NCBI GenBank assembly: GCA_038150465.1
Contig: JAYOTP010000002.1
Span: 1 to 64,000 of the forward strand
Length of the DNA stretch: 64,000 nucleotides
From: RFXV01 sp038150465
Lineage (GTDB): Bacteria > Bacteroidota > Bacteroidia > Flavobacteriales > Schleiferiaceae
Direction of reading: 5' to 3'
Below the pieces are notes generated by a model, which was not told where the DNA came from, searched no databases, and worked only from the letters and a program-made list of their open reading frames with translations. Below, piece by piece: positions 40,862 through 49,359 of the stretch; position 1 is the stretch's first letter; the number at the start of each line of letters is the position of its first letter. The position numbers and the translations under genes were made by a program.

Positions 40862-41349
40862 TGGCCACCGAGAACTACGACGCTTCTCTCGCACATTTGA
40901 ATAAGAGCGCAGCAGGTATGCGCTTTGGCCTGGTCGTTTCCCAGTGGAATTCCGACATCACCTCTTCGATGAGTCAGGCGGCCCAGGCCACCTTGATACA
41001 GGCAGGTGCGAGCGAAGAAGATATTATCACTCAGCAGGTTCCGGGCAGTTTTGAACTGATCTACGGATGCAGCCGGATGATGGAAAGGAGAAGTGACCTG
41101 GATGCCATCATCGCCATTGGCAGTGTGATCCGAGGAGAAACAGCACATTTTGACCATGTCTGCTCAGCTACTGCTCAAGGCATCGCCCGTTTGAACGAGC
41201 GAGCTTCGATCCCGGTGCTCTTCTGTGTGCTCACCGATGAGAACAAACAACAGGCCATCGACCGCTCAGGTGGGCGTTTGGGCAATAAAGGAACCGAAGC
41301 GGCAGTGGCGGCCATAGAGATGGCCATACTTAGAAAAGACCTCTCTTAA
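40861..41349 (+). CDS. ribH: 6,7-dimethyl-8-ribityllumazine synthase
   Basis: This 162-aa enzyme carries out the penultimate riboflavin step. Signatures are VVSQWNSDIT (about 19-28), VPGSFEL, IAIGSVIRGETAHFDHVC (with the catalytic His) and the C-terminal GNKGTEAA. Length is normal. The start overlaps the upstream TPR stop. ribD lies about 21 kb away in this window, so the pathway is not in one operon. Confidence 0.96.
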   Translation: MATENYDASLAHLNKSAAGMRFGLVVSQWNSDITSSMSQAAQATLIQAGASEEDIITQQVPGSFELIYGCSRMMERRSDLDAIIAIGSVIRGETAHFDHVCSATAQGIARLNERASIPVLFCVLTDENKQQAIDRSGGRLGNKGTEAAVAAIEMAILRKDLS

Positions 41350-41361
41350 GATCATTCAAGA

Positions 41362-41997
41362 TTGGATCCTATTGAATTTGGCCTGCTGGCCTTCACTTCC
41401 TTTCTGACCCTGATCAATCCATTTGGGTTGATGCCGGTGTTCATTTCCATGACCTCAGGTCTCGATGACCATGCACGGCGAAAGACGGCCAGAAGAGGCG
41501 GGCTCACGGCCTTTTTGATCCTCTTGCTCTTTGCCCTGACCGGTCAGTTCCTGTTCGGATTCTTTGGCATTTCCGTTCACGGATTCAGAATGGTGGGCGG
41601 CATCTTGTTCTTCATGCTGGGCTATGATATGCTGCAGGCGCGTCTGAGTGCCATACGGGTGCCAAAAGAAAAGACGGAGGAATACGTGGGCGATATCTCC
41701 ATCACGCCATTGGCAGTTCCGATGATCACTGGACCAGGTTCGATCACCAATGCGATCGTCCTGATGGAAGACGCCAGCAGCTTGGGACACAAAGCCATTT
41801 TGATCGCGGTCATGGCGGCCGTCATCGGGCTGAATACAGCCGCCTTGCTCTTTGCCCCGACCATCACCCGTTGGCTTGGAGAGACGGGCAACAAAGTGTT
41901 GATGCGCCTTATGGGATTGATCGTCATGGTGATCGCAGTCGAATTCTTCTTCAGCGGTCTCGGCCCCATTCTTCGGCAGATACTCATTGAACAATAG
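41362..41997 (+). CDS. MarC-family (UPF0056) membrane protein
   Basis: This 211-aa protein has six hydrophobic segments and family motifs TLINPFGLMPVFISMTSG near the N-terminus, and PLAVPMITGPGSITNAIV in the middle. The start is a TTG at 41362, 12 bp after ribH; no ATG is available. The function of MarC proteins is not established, and the early link to multiple antibiotic resistance was not upheld. Confidence 0.88.
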   Translation: MDPIEFGLLAFTSFLTLINPFGLMPVFISMTSGLDDHARRKTARRGGLTAFLILLLFALTGQFLFGFFGISVHGFRMVGGILFFMLGYDMLQARLSAIRVPKEKTEEYVGDISITPLAVPMITGPGSITNAIVLMEDASSLGHKAILIAVMAAVIGLNTAALLFAPTITRWLGETGNKVLMRLMGLIVMVIAVEFFFSGLGPILRQILIEQ

Positions 41998-42043
41998 CCA
42001 CGTCCGTTCATTTTCTTTCTTTGCAACTAAATCAAATGACCCC

Positions 42044-42886
42044 ATGAAAAACCTATTATTGACTTGCTCCCTCTTGGGCACCATCTTACTGAGTGCTCAG
42101 GAGCTGCCTCAACCCAGTCCTTTGGGCAGCATTCAGCAACGCGTTGGACTGACCGATATCGAGATCGAATATTCCCGGCCACAGATGAAAGGCCGCAGCA
42201 TTTTTGGTCAGCTGGTGCCTTATAAGAGCCTCTGGCGGACGGGCGCCAACAAAGTGACACGCATCAGCTTCAGCACAGATGTACAAGTAAACGGAGAACC
42301 GGTATCCAAGGGCGATTATGCCCTGCTCACCATCCCCGGAGAGGCCACTTGGACGATCATTTTGAACTCAGAAACAGAAATGTGGGGAACCGGCAGCTAC
42401 AGCGAAGACAACGATGTACTCCGCACCGAGGTGGCCGCTTCTGGCTCGAACCGTGTGGTCGAGACCTTCAGCATGGACGTAAGGGACATCACCGGAACTT
42501 CCTGCGCCATTGGGATCGAATGGGAAAAGACCTCGGTCGTCATCCCTATCCAGATGGATGTGGCGCGCCAAGCGGAAATGAACATCGCCAAGGCCATCGA
42601 GGAGGAGCAGGAGAACTGGCGTGTCTTCCGCAACTCCGCCCAGTACTACATGAATGCCGGAAATATGGAGGAAGCACTCGTCCTGATCGATCGTTGTCTG
42701 GAATTGGATGGAAGCAGCTGGTACAGTCATTGGGTGCGTGCCCAGATCCTTCATGGACTTGGAAAGGATGATATGGCCAAGGAGGCAGGATTCAATGCAC
42801 TCGAACTTGGAGAAGCCGGGGCCAAAGAAAAAGGCACCGAGTTTTCTTATGAAGGAATGATCCGCTCCACCATGGGAGGCTGGTGA
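42044..42886 (+). CDS. Secreted DUF2911-family protein
   Basis: This 280-aa protein has a signal peptide (MKNLLLTCSLLGTILLSAQ), which sets the start at 42044 rather than the in-frame codon at 41987. The DUF2911 domain (about 25-165) has VTRISFSTDVQVNGEPVSKG and YALLTIPGEATWTIILN. A C-terminal helical part (about 185-280) contains a TPR-like pair (MEEALVLIDRCLELDGSSWY). The family is widespread in Bacteroidota and uncharacterised. A strong terminator follows. Confidence 0.85.
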   Translation: MKNLLLTCSLLGTILLSAQELPQPSPLGSIQQRVGLTDIEIEYSRPQMKGRSIFGQLVPYKSLWRTGANKVTRISFSTDVQVNGEPVSKGDYALLTIPGEATWTIILNSETEMWGTGSYSEDNDVLRTEVAASGSNRVVETFSMDVRDITGTSCAIGIEWEKTSVVIPIQMDVARQAEMNIAKAIEEEQENWRVFRNSAQYYMNAGNMEEALVLIDRCLELDGSSWYSHWVRAQILHGLGKDDMAKEAGFNALELGEAGAKEKGTEFSYEGMIRSTMGGW

Positions 42887-42913
42887 TCCAAATAATTCTT
42901 TGAACTTCAATGA

Positions 42914-42938
42914 ACCCTCCTTTCCGGAGGGTTTTTTT
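42914..42938 (+). terminator. Intrinsic terminator after the DUF2911 gene
   Basis: A stem ACCCTCC/GGAGGGT with a 5-base loop is followed by a run of seven T (42932-42938). It lies 28 bp past the DUF2911 stop. The facing MBL gene stops inside the T-run. Confidence 0.85.
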
Positions 42939-43707
42939 ATGCCCTGATCAAAAGTCCGTCCCTAAGCAGACCGAATCTCTTTGGGAGCCTTTTGGCCAGT
43001 ACTTCCTGTGGCTCAAAATGGTGACTGATGTGGGTGAACAAGACCTCCTCTGCCCCACTTCTTTGGCCCACATCAATGGCCGCCTCCAGGTGGAAGTGGC
43101 TGTAGTGTGGTTCATCCCTGAGTGCATTCAGGATGAAGAAGCGGCTGCCTTTGACCTTTTCCAATTCGGCATCTTCAATGTGATTGGCGTCGGTCAGGTA
43201 GCTGATCGCCCCCAGGCGAAAACCCACCACTGGAAGATCGCCGTGCCGGGCATGGATCAGGGTGAATTCCAGACCTGCGATGCTTTGGATATCGTCCTGA
43301 AGCGGAAGGATATCGATCTTGGGAACGCCGGGATAGTCTGGGTTGTCAAAGATGTAGGCGTACTGTTCCCTGAGGCGCCTGGCCACTTCAGAGCGGCAGT
43401 GGATCGGCATGGGTCTTCCACTTTTGAAGATCAGCGGCCTGAGGTCATCCAGGCCAGCGGTGTGGTCTTGATGCGCGTGGGTCAGCGCTACGGCATCAAT
43501 GGAACTTAGCCCGGAGCGCAGCAATTGCTGCCTGAGATCGGGACCTGTATCGATCAGCACATTCTTTCCTTCTGAAGAGAATACCACACTGGACCGGAAG
43601 CGCTGATCGAATGGATCGGTGGATCGGCAGGTCCTGCAGTCGCAACCGATAACGGGAACTCCCTGCGAGGTACCCGTACCCAATGCGTATAACTGGACTT
43701 CAGACAT
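42937..43707 (-). CDS. MBL-fold metallohydrolase (PhnP-like)
   Basis: This 256-aa enzyme has an N-terminal GTGTSQGVPVIGCDC segment with two Cys (CDCRTC) that may bind zinc, the metallo-beta-lactamase motif THAHQDHTAG (HxHxDH), and later SYLTDANH and LFTHISHH. This set fits the PhnP/cyclic phosphodiesterase and RNase Z-like branch. The substrate is unknown. The start at 43707 is preferred over 43728, which lies in the divergent promoter region. Confidence 0.87.
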   Translation of the reverse strand: MSEVQLYALGTGTSQGVPVIGCDCRTCRSTDPFDQRFRSSVVFSSEGKNVLIDTGPDLRQQLLRSGLSSIDAVALTHAHQDHTAGLDDLRPLIFKSGRPMPIHCRSEVARRLREQYAYIFDNPDYPGVPKIDILPLQDDIQSIAGLEFTLIHARHGDLPVVGFRLGAISYLTDANHIEDAELEKVKGSRFFILNALRDEPHYSHFHLEAAIDVGQRSGAEEVLFTHISHHFEPQEVLAKRLPKRFGLLRDGLLIRA

Positions 43708-43755
43708 TTTGGGAAGATAGATATCCAAAGGGAGGAGCTGAGTCGTCGCTTCGTT

Positions 43756-43763
43756 TATTTTTG
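43756..43763 (+). promoter_or_regulatory. -7 element for the 472-aa protein
   Basis: TATTTTTG matches TAnnTTTG exactly and ends 16 bp before the ATG at 43780. Confidence 0.5.
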
Positions 43764-43779
43764 TCTGTAAGACTCAGCC

Positions 43780-45198
43780 ATGCCGCAAACCTTCGCCCTC
43801 ACCGCCGCTCAGAAAGCCCTGCAGATCAACCTCGATGAAAACATCTACGGAAGTTTTGCGGAGATCGGTGCCGGTCAGGAGACCGTACGGCATTTCTTTC
43901 GTGCAGGCGGTGCTTCCGGAACCATTGCCAAAGCCATGTCGGCCTACGACAAGGCATTTTCGGATGCCATCTACGGAGTGGAAACCGACGGACGCTATGT
44001 GACCCTCAGCAGGCTGCAAAAAATGCTGCGTCACGAATACGCTCTTATGGAGGCGCGGCTCAACAATGAGGATCTGCCCAACAGAAAGTTCTTTGCCTAC
44101 GCCAATACGGTGGCCACCATCAATTTCACCAAGAGGTTCAAGGGGCACGGATGGATGGGGATCCGCTTCCAGTCGGAAGCAGGCGGAGCGCCCAATGACG
44201 TTTGGTTCCACATTCGAATGAAAGAGGAAGAAGCCCGACTGCAGCAGGAGACCATAGGAGATATGGGCGTGAACCTGATCTTCGGAGCCTTCTTCAAGAA
44301 TCAGGATGTGAATGAGCTTTTGATCAGCTTGTTCGACAACATCCATAAGGACAAGATCGAGATCGATATGATCCATGTGGACGGACCCGCATTCAAAGAT
44401 GTGGACAACCGTCTGCTCAGTCTGCAGTTGCTGAAACACGGCATGACCGATGCTGTGATCTTCGGACCTGATGGCACCAACATATTGCCAGCTTCGCTGC
44501 TCTATAAAAAGAATATTTTGGCCTTAAGAGGGAGTTTCAGACCGGTGACCAAGGTCAACCTCGATATGCTTCAAAAAGGCTACGAACAATTCACGGCCGA
44601 AAAAAGAGTGGACAAGGACCGACTCGTCGTTCTGTTTGAGATCACCCTCCACAACCTGAAAGCCGATGGAGCGATCAACGAACAGGATTTTCTGGACCGG
44701 GCTGAAGTATTGTGCTCTCTGGGACATACTGTTTTGATCTCCAATTATCAGGAATACTACAAGCTGGTCGAGTATTTCAGCAGATACACCAAGTCGCGCA
44801 TGGGACTGATCATGGGGCTGACGAATTTGAAGGAGATCTTCAACGACAAGTACTATCAGGACCTGAGTGGAGGAACACTTCAGGCCATGGGCGTTCTGTT
44901 CTCCAACGACCTGAAAATGTACACCTATCCATCGCAGCCGGATCCAAATGGCCCGGTACAGCAGATCAAGGACCTCGACATCCATCCGCGCCTGAAGCCG
45001 CTCTTGGATTACCTCTTGAACAACCGTCGGGTCGTCGATATTCAGGATTTCGACCGGGAGGTTCTACAGATATTTTCTCCCGAGGTCCTGGGAATGATAA
45101 AAGATGGAAAGAAGGGCTGGGAAGACTTCCTCCCTCCCTATGTGGACGAGATCATCAAGGAAAAAGAGCTGTTCGGCTACCGCTCTTCCGCCAGCTGA
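43780..45198 (+). CDS. Conserved cytosolic protein of unknown function (472 aa)
   Basis: I recognise the N-terminal pattern (LNLDENIYGSFAEIGAGQE style) from a family found in Bacteroidota and cyanobacteria, where entries carry conflicting labels such as TonB-dependent receptor or nicotinate-nucleotide adenylyltransferase. Neither fits: there is no signal peptide, no barrel, and no HxGH/ISSTxxR nucleotidyltransferase motif. The protein reads as soluble alpha/beta, with hydrophobic strands ending in possible loop motifs (FGPDGTNI, VLISNYQEYY, GLIMGLTNLKEIF). It is a single gene with its own promoter, facing the aminotransferase operon 7 bp away. Function unknown. Confidence 0.75.
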   Translation: MPQTFALTAAQKALQINLDENIYGSFAEIGAGQETVRHFFRAGGASGTIAKAMSAYDKAFSDAIYGVETDGRYVTLSRLQKMLRHEYALMEARLNNEDLPNRKFFAYANTVATINFTKRFKGHGWMGIRFQSEAGGAPNDVWFHIRMKEEEARLQQETIGDMGVNLIFGAFFKNQDVNELLISLFDNIHKDKIEIDMIHVDGPAFKDVDNRLLSLQLLKHGMTDAVIFGPDGTNILPASLLYKKNILALRGSFRPVTKVNLDMLQKGYEQFTAEKRVDKDRLVVLFEITLHNLKADGAINEQDFLDRAEVLCSLGHTVLISNYQEYYKLVEYFSRYTKSRMGLIMGLTNLKEIFNDKYYQDLSGGTLQAMGVLFSNDLKMYTYPSQPDPNGPVQQIKDLDIHPRLKPLLDYLLNNRRVVDIQDFDREVLQIFSPEVLGMIKDGKKGWEDFLPPYVDEIIKEKELFGYRSSAS

Positions 45199-45205
45199 AC
45201 TGCTC

Positions 45206-46321
45206 TCATCCAGAGATCAGCGTTTCCAATGTGTCCATGGCGTTTTGGAGTTCGTCTGCACGGGTCAAATGGCTGAAGGAGATCCGAAGCGAAGCTGTTC
45301 CCGACCGATCGCCTTCAAGGGCACGGATCACGTGGGATCCATTGCTGCTTCCTGAGCTGCAGGCGCTGCCTTCTGAAATGCATATTCCTGCCATGTCCAT
45401 ACGGAACAAGAGCATGGAGGTCTTTCCCTCAAAAGGAACAGTGACATTCACAATACCGGGGTGATCTCCTGCCCGGTAAGGCACTGTGGGTTGGATCGGC
45501 CCGCCCTTCCCGAAACGATCTTCCAGTTCTTTGCGAAGTGCATTCAATCGATCTCTTCGGGCCTCAGCTTCTTCCTGAAGTTCCTTCCACGCCTTCCGAA
45601 GGCCGGATATCCCAATGACGTTCTCGGTTCCTGGCCTGAGTGAACGCTCCTGAGAACCTCCGTGAAATACCGGCCGAAGCGCTCGGGTGGACCGCCAAAA
45701 AAGTACCCCTGTTCCTTTGGGTCCGTTGAATTTATGCGCCGATAGGGCCAGGCCCTGCACCCCTTTCCAAGTCTGCAGATCGATCGGTTGCCAGGAGGCA
45801 GTCTGTACGGCATCACAGATCAAAACAAGATCCTTATCAAGGGCCCATTGGGCCATTTGGTCGATCGGATTTGCTGTACCGAGTTCATTGTTGTGGGCCA
45901 TCATGACCACCACATCTCCCGCTTCGGTTTCTTCGATAAAGGATGTATCCAGCTGGCCTTGGGCATCATTGGTTATAGGGATCCAGTCGATCCTTCCGTT
46001 TTCTGAAAGATGCCGAATCCGATCCAGGACTGCATGGTGTTCCATCGCACTGCAGTACACACGTGTTTTTTTGTTTTCATCCAATGCCGCATCAAGGGCC
46101 ATATTCAGCGACTCGGTGGCACCGGAAGTAAAGAAGATCTCGGCTGGTTCACAGCCAAGGGAAAGAGCCAGTTCTCTGCGTGCGGTTTCCACAGCGGATT
46201 TCACCTGTCTGCCTGCTTGATGAATAGAGGATGGATTTCCATATTCCTCCATGGCCTCTGACATGGCCTCTTTCACCCCTGCAGACAAGGGTGTTGTACT
46301 CGCATGGTCGAGGTAGATCAC
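45206..46321 (-). CDS. Cysteine desulfurase (IscS/NifS type)
   Basis: This 371-aa PLP enzyme releases sulfur from L-cysteine. His95 (EHHAVL), Asp170 (ICDAVQT) and the PLP lysine Lys197 (SAHKFNG) are present. The catalytic Cys321 lies in SEGSACSSGS, typical of group I desulfurases. The N-terminus (IYLDHASTTPL) has a normal start for the family. It overlaps the upstream class V aminotransferase gene (ATGA). Whether it serves Fe-S clusters or tRNA thiolation is not clear from context. Confidence 0.93.
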   Translation of the reverse strand: MIYLDHASTTPLSAGVKEAMSEAMEEYGNPSSIHQAGRQVKSAVETARRELALSLGCEPAEIFFTSGATESLNMALDAALDENKKTRVYCSAMEHHAVLDRIRHLSENGRIDWIPITNDAQGQLDTSFIEETEAGDVVVMMAHNNELGTANPIDQMAQWALDKDLVLICDAVQTASWQPIDLQTWKGVQGLALSAHKFNGPKGTGVLFWRSTRALRPVFHGGSQERSLRPGTENVIGISGLRKAWKELQEEAEARRDRLNALRKELEDRFGKGGPIQPTVPYRAGDHPGIVNVTVPFEGKTSMLLFRMDMAGICISEGSACSSGSSNGSHVIRALEGDRSGTASLRISFSHLTRADELQNAMDTLETLISG

Positions 46322-47820
46322 TCGAAACTGAACTTGGAAGCGACCAATTCTTCCTCATAGGCCCCCAGTTCCTTGTGGTCGTATTCGTTGGAGCTCGGAT
46401 TGTAGACATAATCGTCAGCCCATTCTTCCCAGTGATCGGCCACCTGCCGACAGGCATCCACCAGAAAATGCGCTTCGTCGTCCGTCATCACCGGATGAAT
46501 GCTGATCCGCACCCAGCCCGGTTTGTTTGAAAAATGCCCCTGATCGATCTGGTCCGTGATGTTTCTGCTGAAGGATTCCTCAATGTCCAAGAGAAAGTGC
46601 CCATAGGTTCCTGCGCAGGAGCATCCGCCCCGCGTCTGGATGCCGAAGCGATCGTTGAACAGGCGAACTGCCAAATTGAAGTGCAGTCCGTCGATGTAGA
46701 AAGAGATGATGCCGAGTCGGTCTGAAACATGCCCGGCCAGGATGTGCATGTTTGGAATGGAGCGCATGCCGGGCAGAAGGATGTCCATCAGCTGATGTTC
46801 CCTTTGCAGGATGTTCTCCACGCCCATCCGCTCTTTGAGCTTGATGGCCATGGCTGCACGGATGGCCTGGAGAAAGCCTGGTGTTCCCCCATCTTCTCTC
46901 GCTTCGATGTCGTCGAAATACCGGTGTCCGCCCCATGGGTTGGTCCAGCTCACAGTGCCGCCGCCGGGTGCGTCGGGCACCTCATTGGTATACAGAGCGC
47001 TATCGAAAATGAGCACCCCACAAGAGCCCGGTCCGCCCAAAAACTTATGCGGCGAGAAGACCACAGCATCCAAATGGCTGCCATCGTTTTCTTCCGGATG
47101 CATATCGATCGGTACATAGGGCGCGCTGCAGGCAAAATCCACAAAACAGCGACCGCCGACCGAATGGATCATGCGGGCCACCTCTTTATAGGGCGTTTCG
47201 ATGCCTGTTACATTCGAGCAAGCCGTAAGACTCGCTATGAGCTGAGGACGCTTCGAATACTGTTTGAGAAGTTCAGCAAATCGATCCAGGCACAAATGCC
47301 CTTCTTCATTGGCCGGGATGATGACGACCTCTGCAATGGTCTCCAGCCAGGAAGTCTGGTTGCTGTGATGCTCCATATGGCTGATGAAGACCACCGGCCG
47401 ATCCTCCTGCTTCATCTCCAGTCTTTTGGACCAGGGTTCGGGCAGCTTGAAGCCCAAAATGCGCTGGAATTTGATCAGGGCCTCGGTCATGCCGGTTCCG
47501 CAGGTGATCAGCACATCATCCGCAGACGCGCGAACATGGCGTTTGATCACTTCCCTTGCCTCGTGATAGGCCAGGGTCATCACCTTTCCCGTTGTGCTGG
47601 TCTCCGTATGGGTATTGGCCACAAAAGGTCCAAGCTCGCGGTGCATGCGCTCCTCTATTGGACCGTACAAGCGCCCGCTGGCCGTCCAGTCCGCATAGAT
47701 CAGCGGCATTTCGCCATAAGGCGTCTGAAAGCGTGTATCCTGTCCAACGACCTGTTCCCTGAAAGGTCGGAAATACGCCTCCAGTTCTGAATGGTCGATC
47801 GCTGTTTTGTCTTCTGTCAT
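46318..47820 (-). CDS. Class V aminotransferase / SufS-like PLP enzyme (500 aa)
   Basis: This protein is longer than IscS or SufS (about 400 aa). PLP-site residues are His151 (SHMEHHSN), Asp228 (CFVDFACSA) and Lys259 (SPHKFLGG). A Cys-rich loop RGGCSCAGTYGHFLL occupies the region of the desulfurase active-site cysteine. The extra length comes from an N-terminal extension (1-40), a longer insert around 360-420 and a C-terminal tail (about 450-500). It overlaps glmM upstream and the cysteine desulfurase downstream by 4 bp each. Substrate uncertain: a cysteine desulfurase or selenocysteine lyase-like role is plausible. Confidence 0.85.
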   Translation of the reverse strand: MTEDKTAIDHSELEAYFRPFREQVVGQDTRFQTPYGEMPLIYADWTASGRLYGPIEERMHRELGPFVANTHTETSTTGKVMTLAYHEAREVIKRHVRASADDVLITCGTGMTEALIKFQRILGFKLPEPWSKRLEMKQEDRPVVFISHMEHHSNQTSWLETIAEVVIIPANEEGHLCLDRFAELLKQYSKRPQLIASLTACSNVTGIETPYKEVARMIHSVGGRCFVDFACSAPYVPIDMHPEENDGSHLDAVVFSPHKFLGGPGSCGVLIFDSALYTNEVPDAPGGGTVSWTNPWGGHRYFDDIEAREDGGTPGFLQAIRAAMAIKLKERMGVENILQREHQLMDILLPGMRSIPNMHILAGHVSDRLGIISFYIDGLHFNLAVRLFNDRFGIQTRGGCSCAGTYGHFLLDIEESFSRNITDQIDQGHFSNKPGWVRISIHPVMTDDEAHFLVDACRQVADHWEEWADDYVYNPSSNEYDHKELGAYEEELVASKFSFE

Positions 47821-49196
47821 GAGTCGATCACTTGCTGCAGAAGGGCGACCAGTCGCCTGGCCTCTTCTGTGCTCTGCGCCTCTGCATAAACACGTAGAAT
47901 GGGTTCTGTGTTTGATTTCCTAAGGTGCACCCAGCCTTCTTCAAAGTCTACTTTCACTCCGTCCACCGTGCTCACCTCTTCGTTGGAAAAGTGATCGGCC
48001 ACATTCTTCAGCAGCCCGTCCACATCCATTGCCGGATCCAACTGGATCTTTTCCTTGATCATTTGATAGGCCGGATAGCTGGCCTTCAGCTCGCTTAGGG
48101 TCTTTCCTGTCCGTGCCAAATGGGAAAGCACAAGGGCCACCCCGACCAGTGAATCCCGTCCGTAATGGAGGTCTGGGAGGATGATCCCACCGTTTCCTTC
48201 GCCTCCAATGACCGCCTTTGAGCGTTTCATTTCGGCCACGACATTTACTTCACCCACAGCAGATGCCGTATGATCGAAGCCGTGCTGACGGCTGATATCG
48301 CGCAATGCGCGGGATGAAGACAGATTGGAAACCGTGGAACCTCCTTTGATGGGCAAGAGGTAATCCGCACAGATGACCAGGGTGTATTCTTCACCGAACA
48401 TCTTTCCCTCCTCGGTGATCAGCGCCAATCGGTCCACGTCAGGATCCACAACGATACCCAGCGCGCACTGTTTTTCACGTGTGCACTTCATGATCTCCCC
48501 GAGGTGCTCTTCGAGCGGTTCGGGATTGTGCGGAAAGTGTCCTGTCGGTTCGCAGTAGAGCTCCTCGATCTCTTCTACTCCAAGAGCCCGGAGCATTCGT
48601 GGGATGGCGATCCCTCCACTGGAATGGACGGCATCCACAGCGACGCGAAAACCAGCTTTGGCGATCGCATCACGATCCACATAAGGCAAGTCGATGATGG
48701 CTTGGATGTGCTTGTCCAGTACATCATCCAGCTTCTTGTGGTCGCCGAGGGCATCCACCTCACAAAAATCGTATTGACCCTTGTCAATGGCCTCCAGAAT
48801 GGCGGCACCGTCTGCGGCAGAGAGGAACTCCCCTTTCTCGTTCAATAGCTTGAGTGCATTCCATTGCTTGGGATTGTGGGAAGCTGTGAGAATGATCCCG
48901 CCGTCCGCCTTTTCGAAGACCACGGCCATTTCCACTGTAGGCGTGGTGGACAATCCCGCATCCCGAACGTGGACGCCGGACATGCGAAGCGTCGCAGTAA
49001 CCAGGTCCTGCACCATGGGACCAGACAATCGGGCATCCCGTCCAACCACGACCACCGGATCGGACTTACCCGATCGCTCTTTGATGAATCCCGCATAGGC
49101 TGCGGCGAAAGCCACTGTATCCACCGGAGTGAGCGAGTCCCCCACTTCTCCACCGATCGTCCCCCGGATACCGGATATGGATTTGATCAAAGTCAT
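47817..49196 (-). CDS. glmM: Phosphoglucosamine mutase GlmM-type phosphohexomutase
   Basis: This 459-aa alpha-D-phosphohexomutase has the phosphoserine motif TASHNP (Ser106), the metal loop DPDVDRLAL, the sugar-binding loop GEGNGGIILPDLH and the C-terminal phosphate-binding loop RKSNTEPILRVYAEA. GlmM makes GlcN-1-P for UDP-GlcNAc synthesis. The ATG at 49196 gives the family-standard MTLIKSISGIRGT start. It is the first gene of the coupled glmM-aminotransferase-desulfurase operon. A phosphomannomutase specificity cannot be ruled out. Confidence 0.92.
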   Translation of the reverse strand: MTLIKSISGIRGTIGGEVGDSLTPVDTVAFAAAYAGFIKERSGKSDPVVVVGRDARLSGPMVQDLVTATLRMSGVHVRDAGLSTTPTVEMAVVFEKADGGIILTASHNPKQWNALKLLNEKGEFLSAADGAAILEAIDKGQYDFCEVDALGDHKKLDDVLDKHIQAIIDLPYVDRDAIAKAGFRVAVDAVHSSGGIAIPRMLRALGVEEIEELYCEPTGHFPHNPEPLEEHLGEIMKCTREKQCALGIVVDPDVDRLALITEEGKMFGEEYTLVICADYLLPIKGGSTVSNLSSSRALRDISRQHGFDHTASAVGEVNVVAEMKRSKAVIGGEGNGGIILPDLHYGRDSLVGVALVLSHLARTGKTLSELKASYPAYQMIKEKIQLDPAMDVDGLLKNVADHFSNEEVSTVDGVKVDFEEGWVHLRKSNTEPILRVYAEAQSTEEARRLVALLQQVIDS

Positions 49197-49215
49197 AGGC
49201 CAAATAAGTTGAAAC

Positions 49216-49223
49216 AAATATAC
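49216..49223 (-). promoter_or_regulatory. -7 element for glmM operon
   Basis: TATATTTG on the minus strand matches TAnnTTTG exactly, 19 bp before the glmM ATG. Confidence 0.5.
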
Positions 49224-49301
49224 GTTCAGGTCTGCTGTTCAGGCTTCTGAATACGAGGCTGCGTGGCTTTTGAAAAGATGTGGGAAAACCCCTTCTTCCC
49301 C

Positions 49302-49309
49302 TACCTTTG
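49302..49309 (+). promoter_or_regulatory. -7 element for the TPR-DUF368-aroE unit
   Basis: TACCTTTG matches TAnnTTTG exactly, 50 bp before the ATG at 49360. It is the only exact match in the 163-bp divergent region on this strand. Confidence 0.5.
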
Positions 49310-49359
49310 TGGCGCTGCATTCGTGCGTATTTTCATTACGAATCAATCGGTAAGCCTGA

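Noticed and set aside
43780..45198. TonB-dependent receptor or NadD
   Set aside because: No signal peptide, plug or barrel pattern, and no HxGH nucleotidyltransferase motif.
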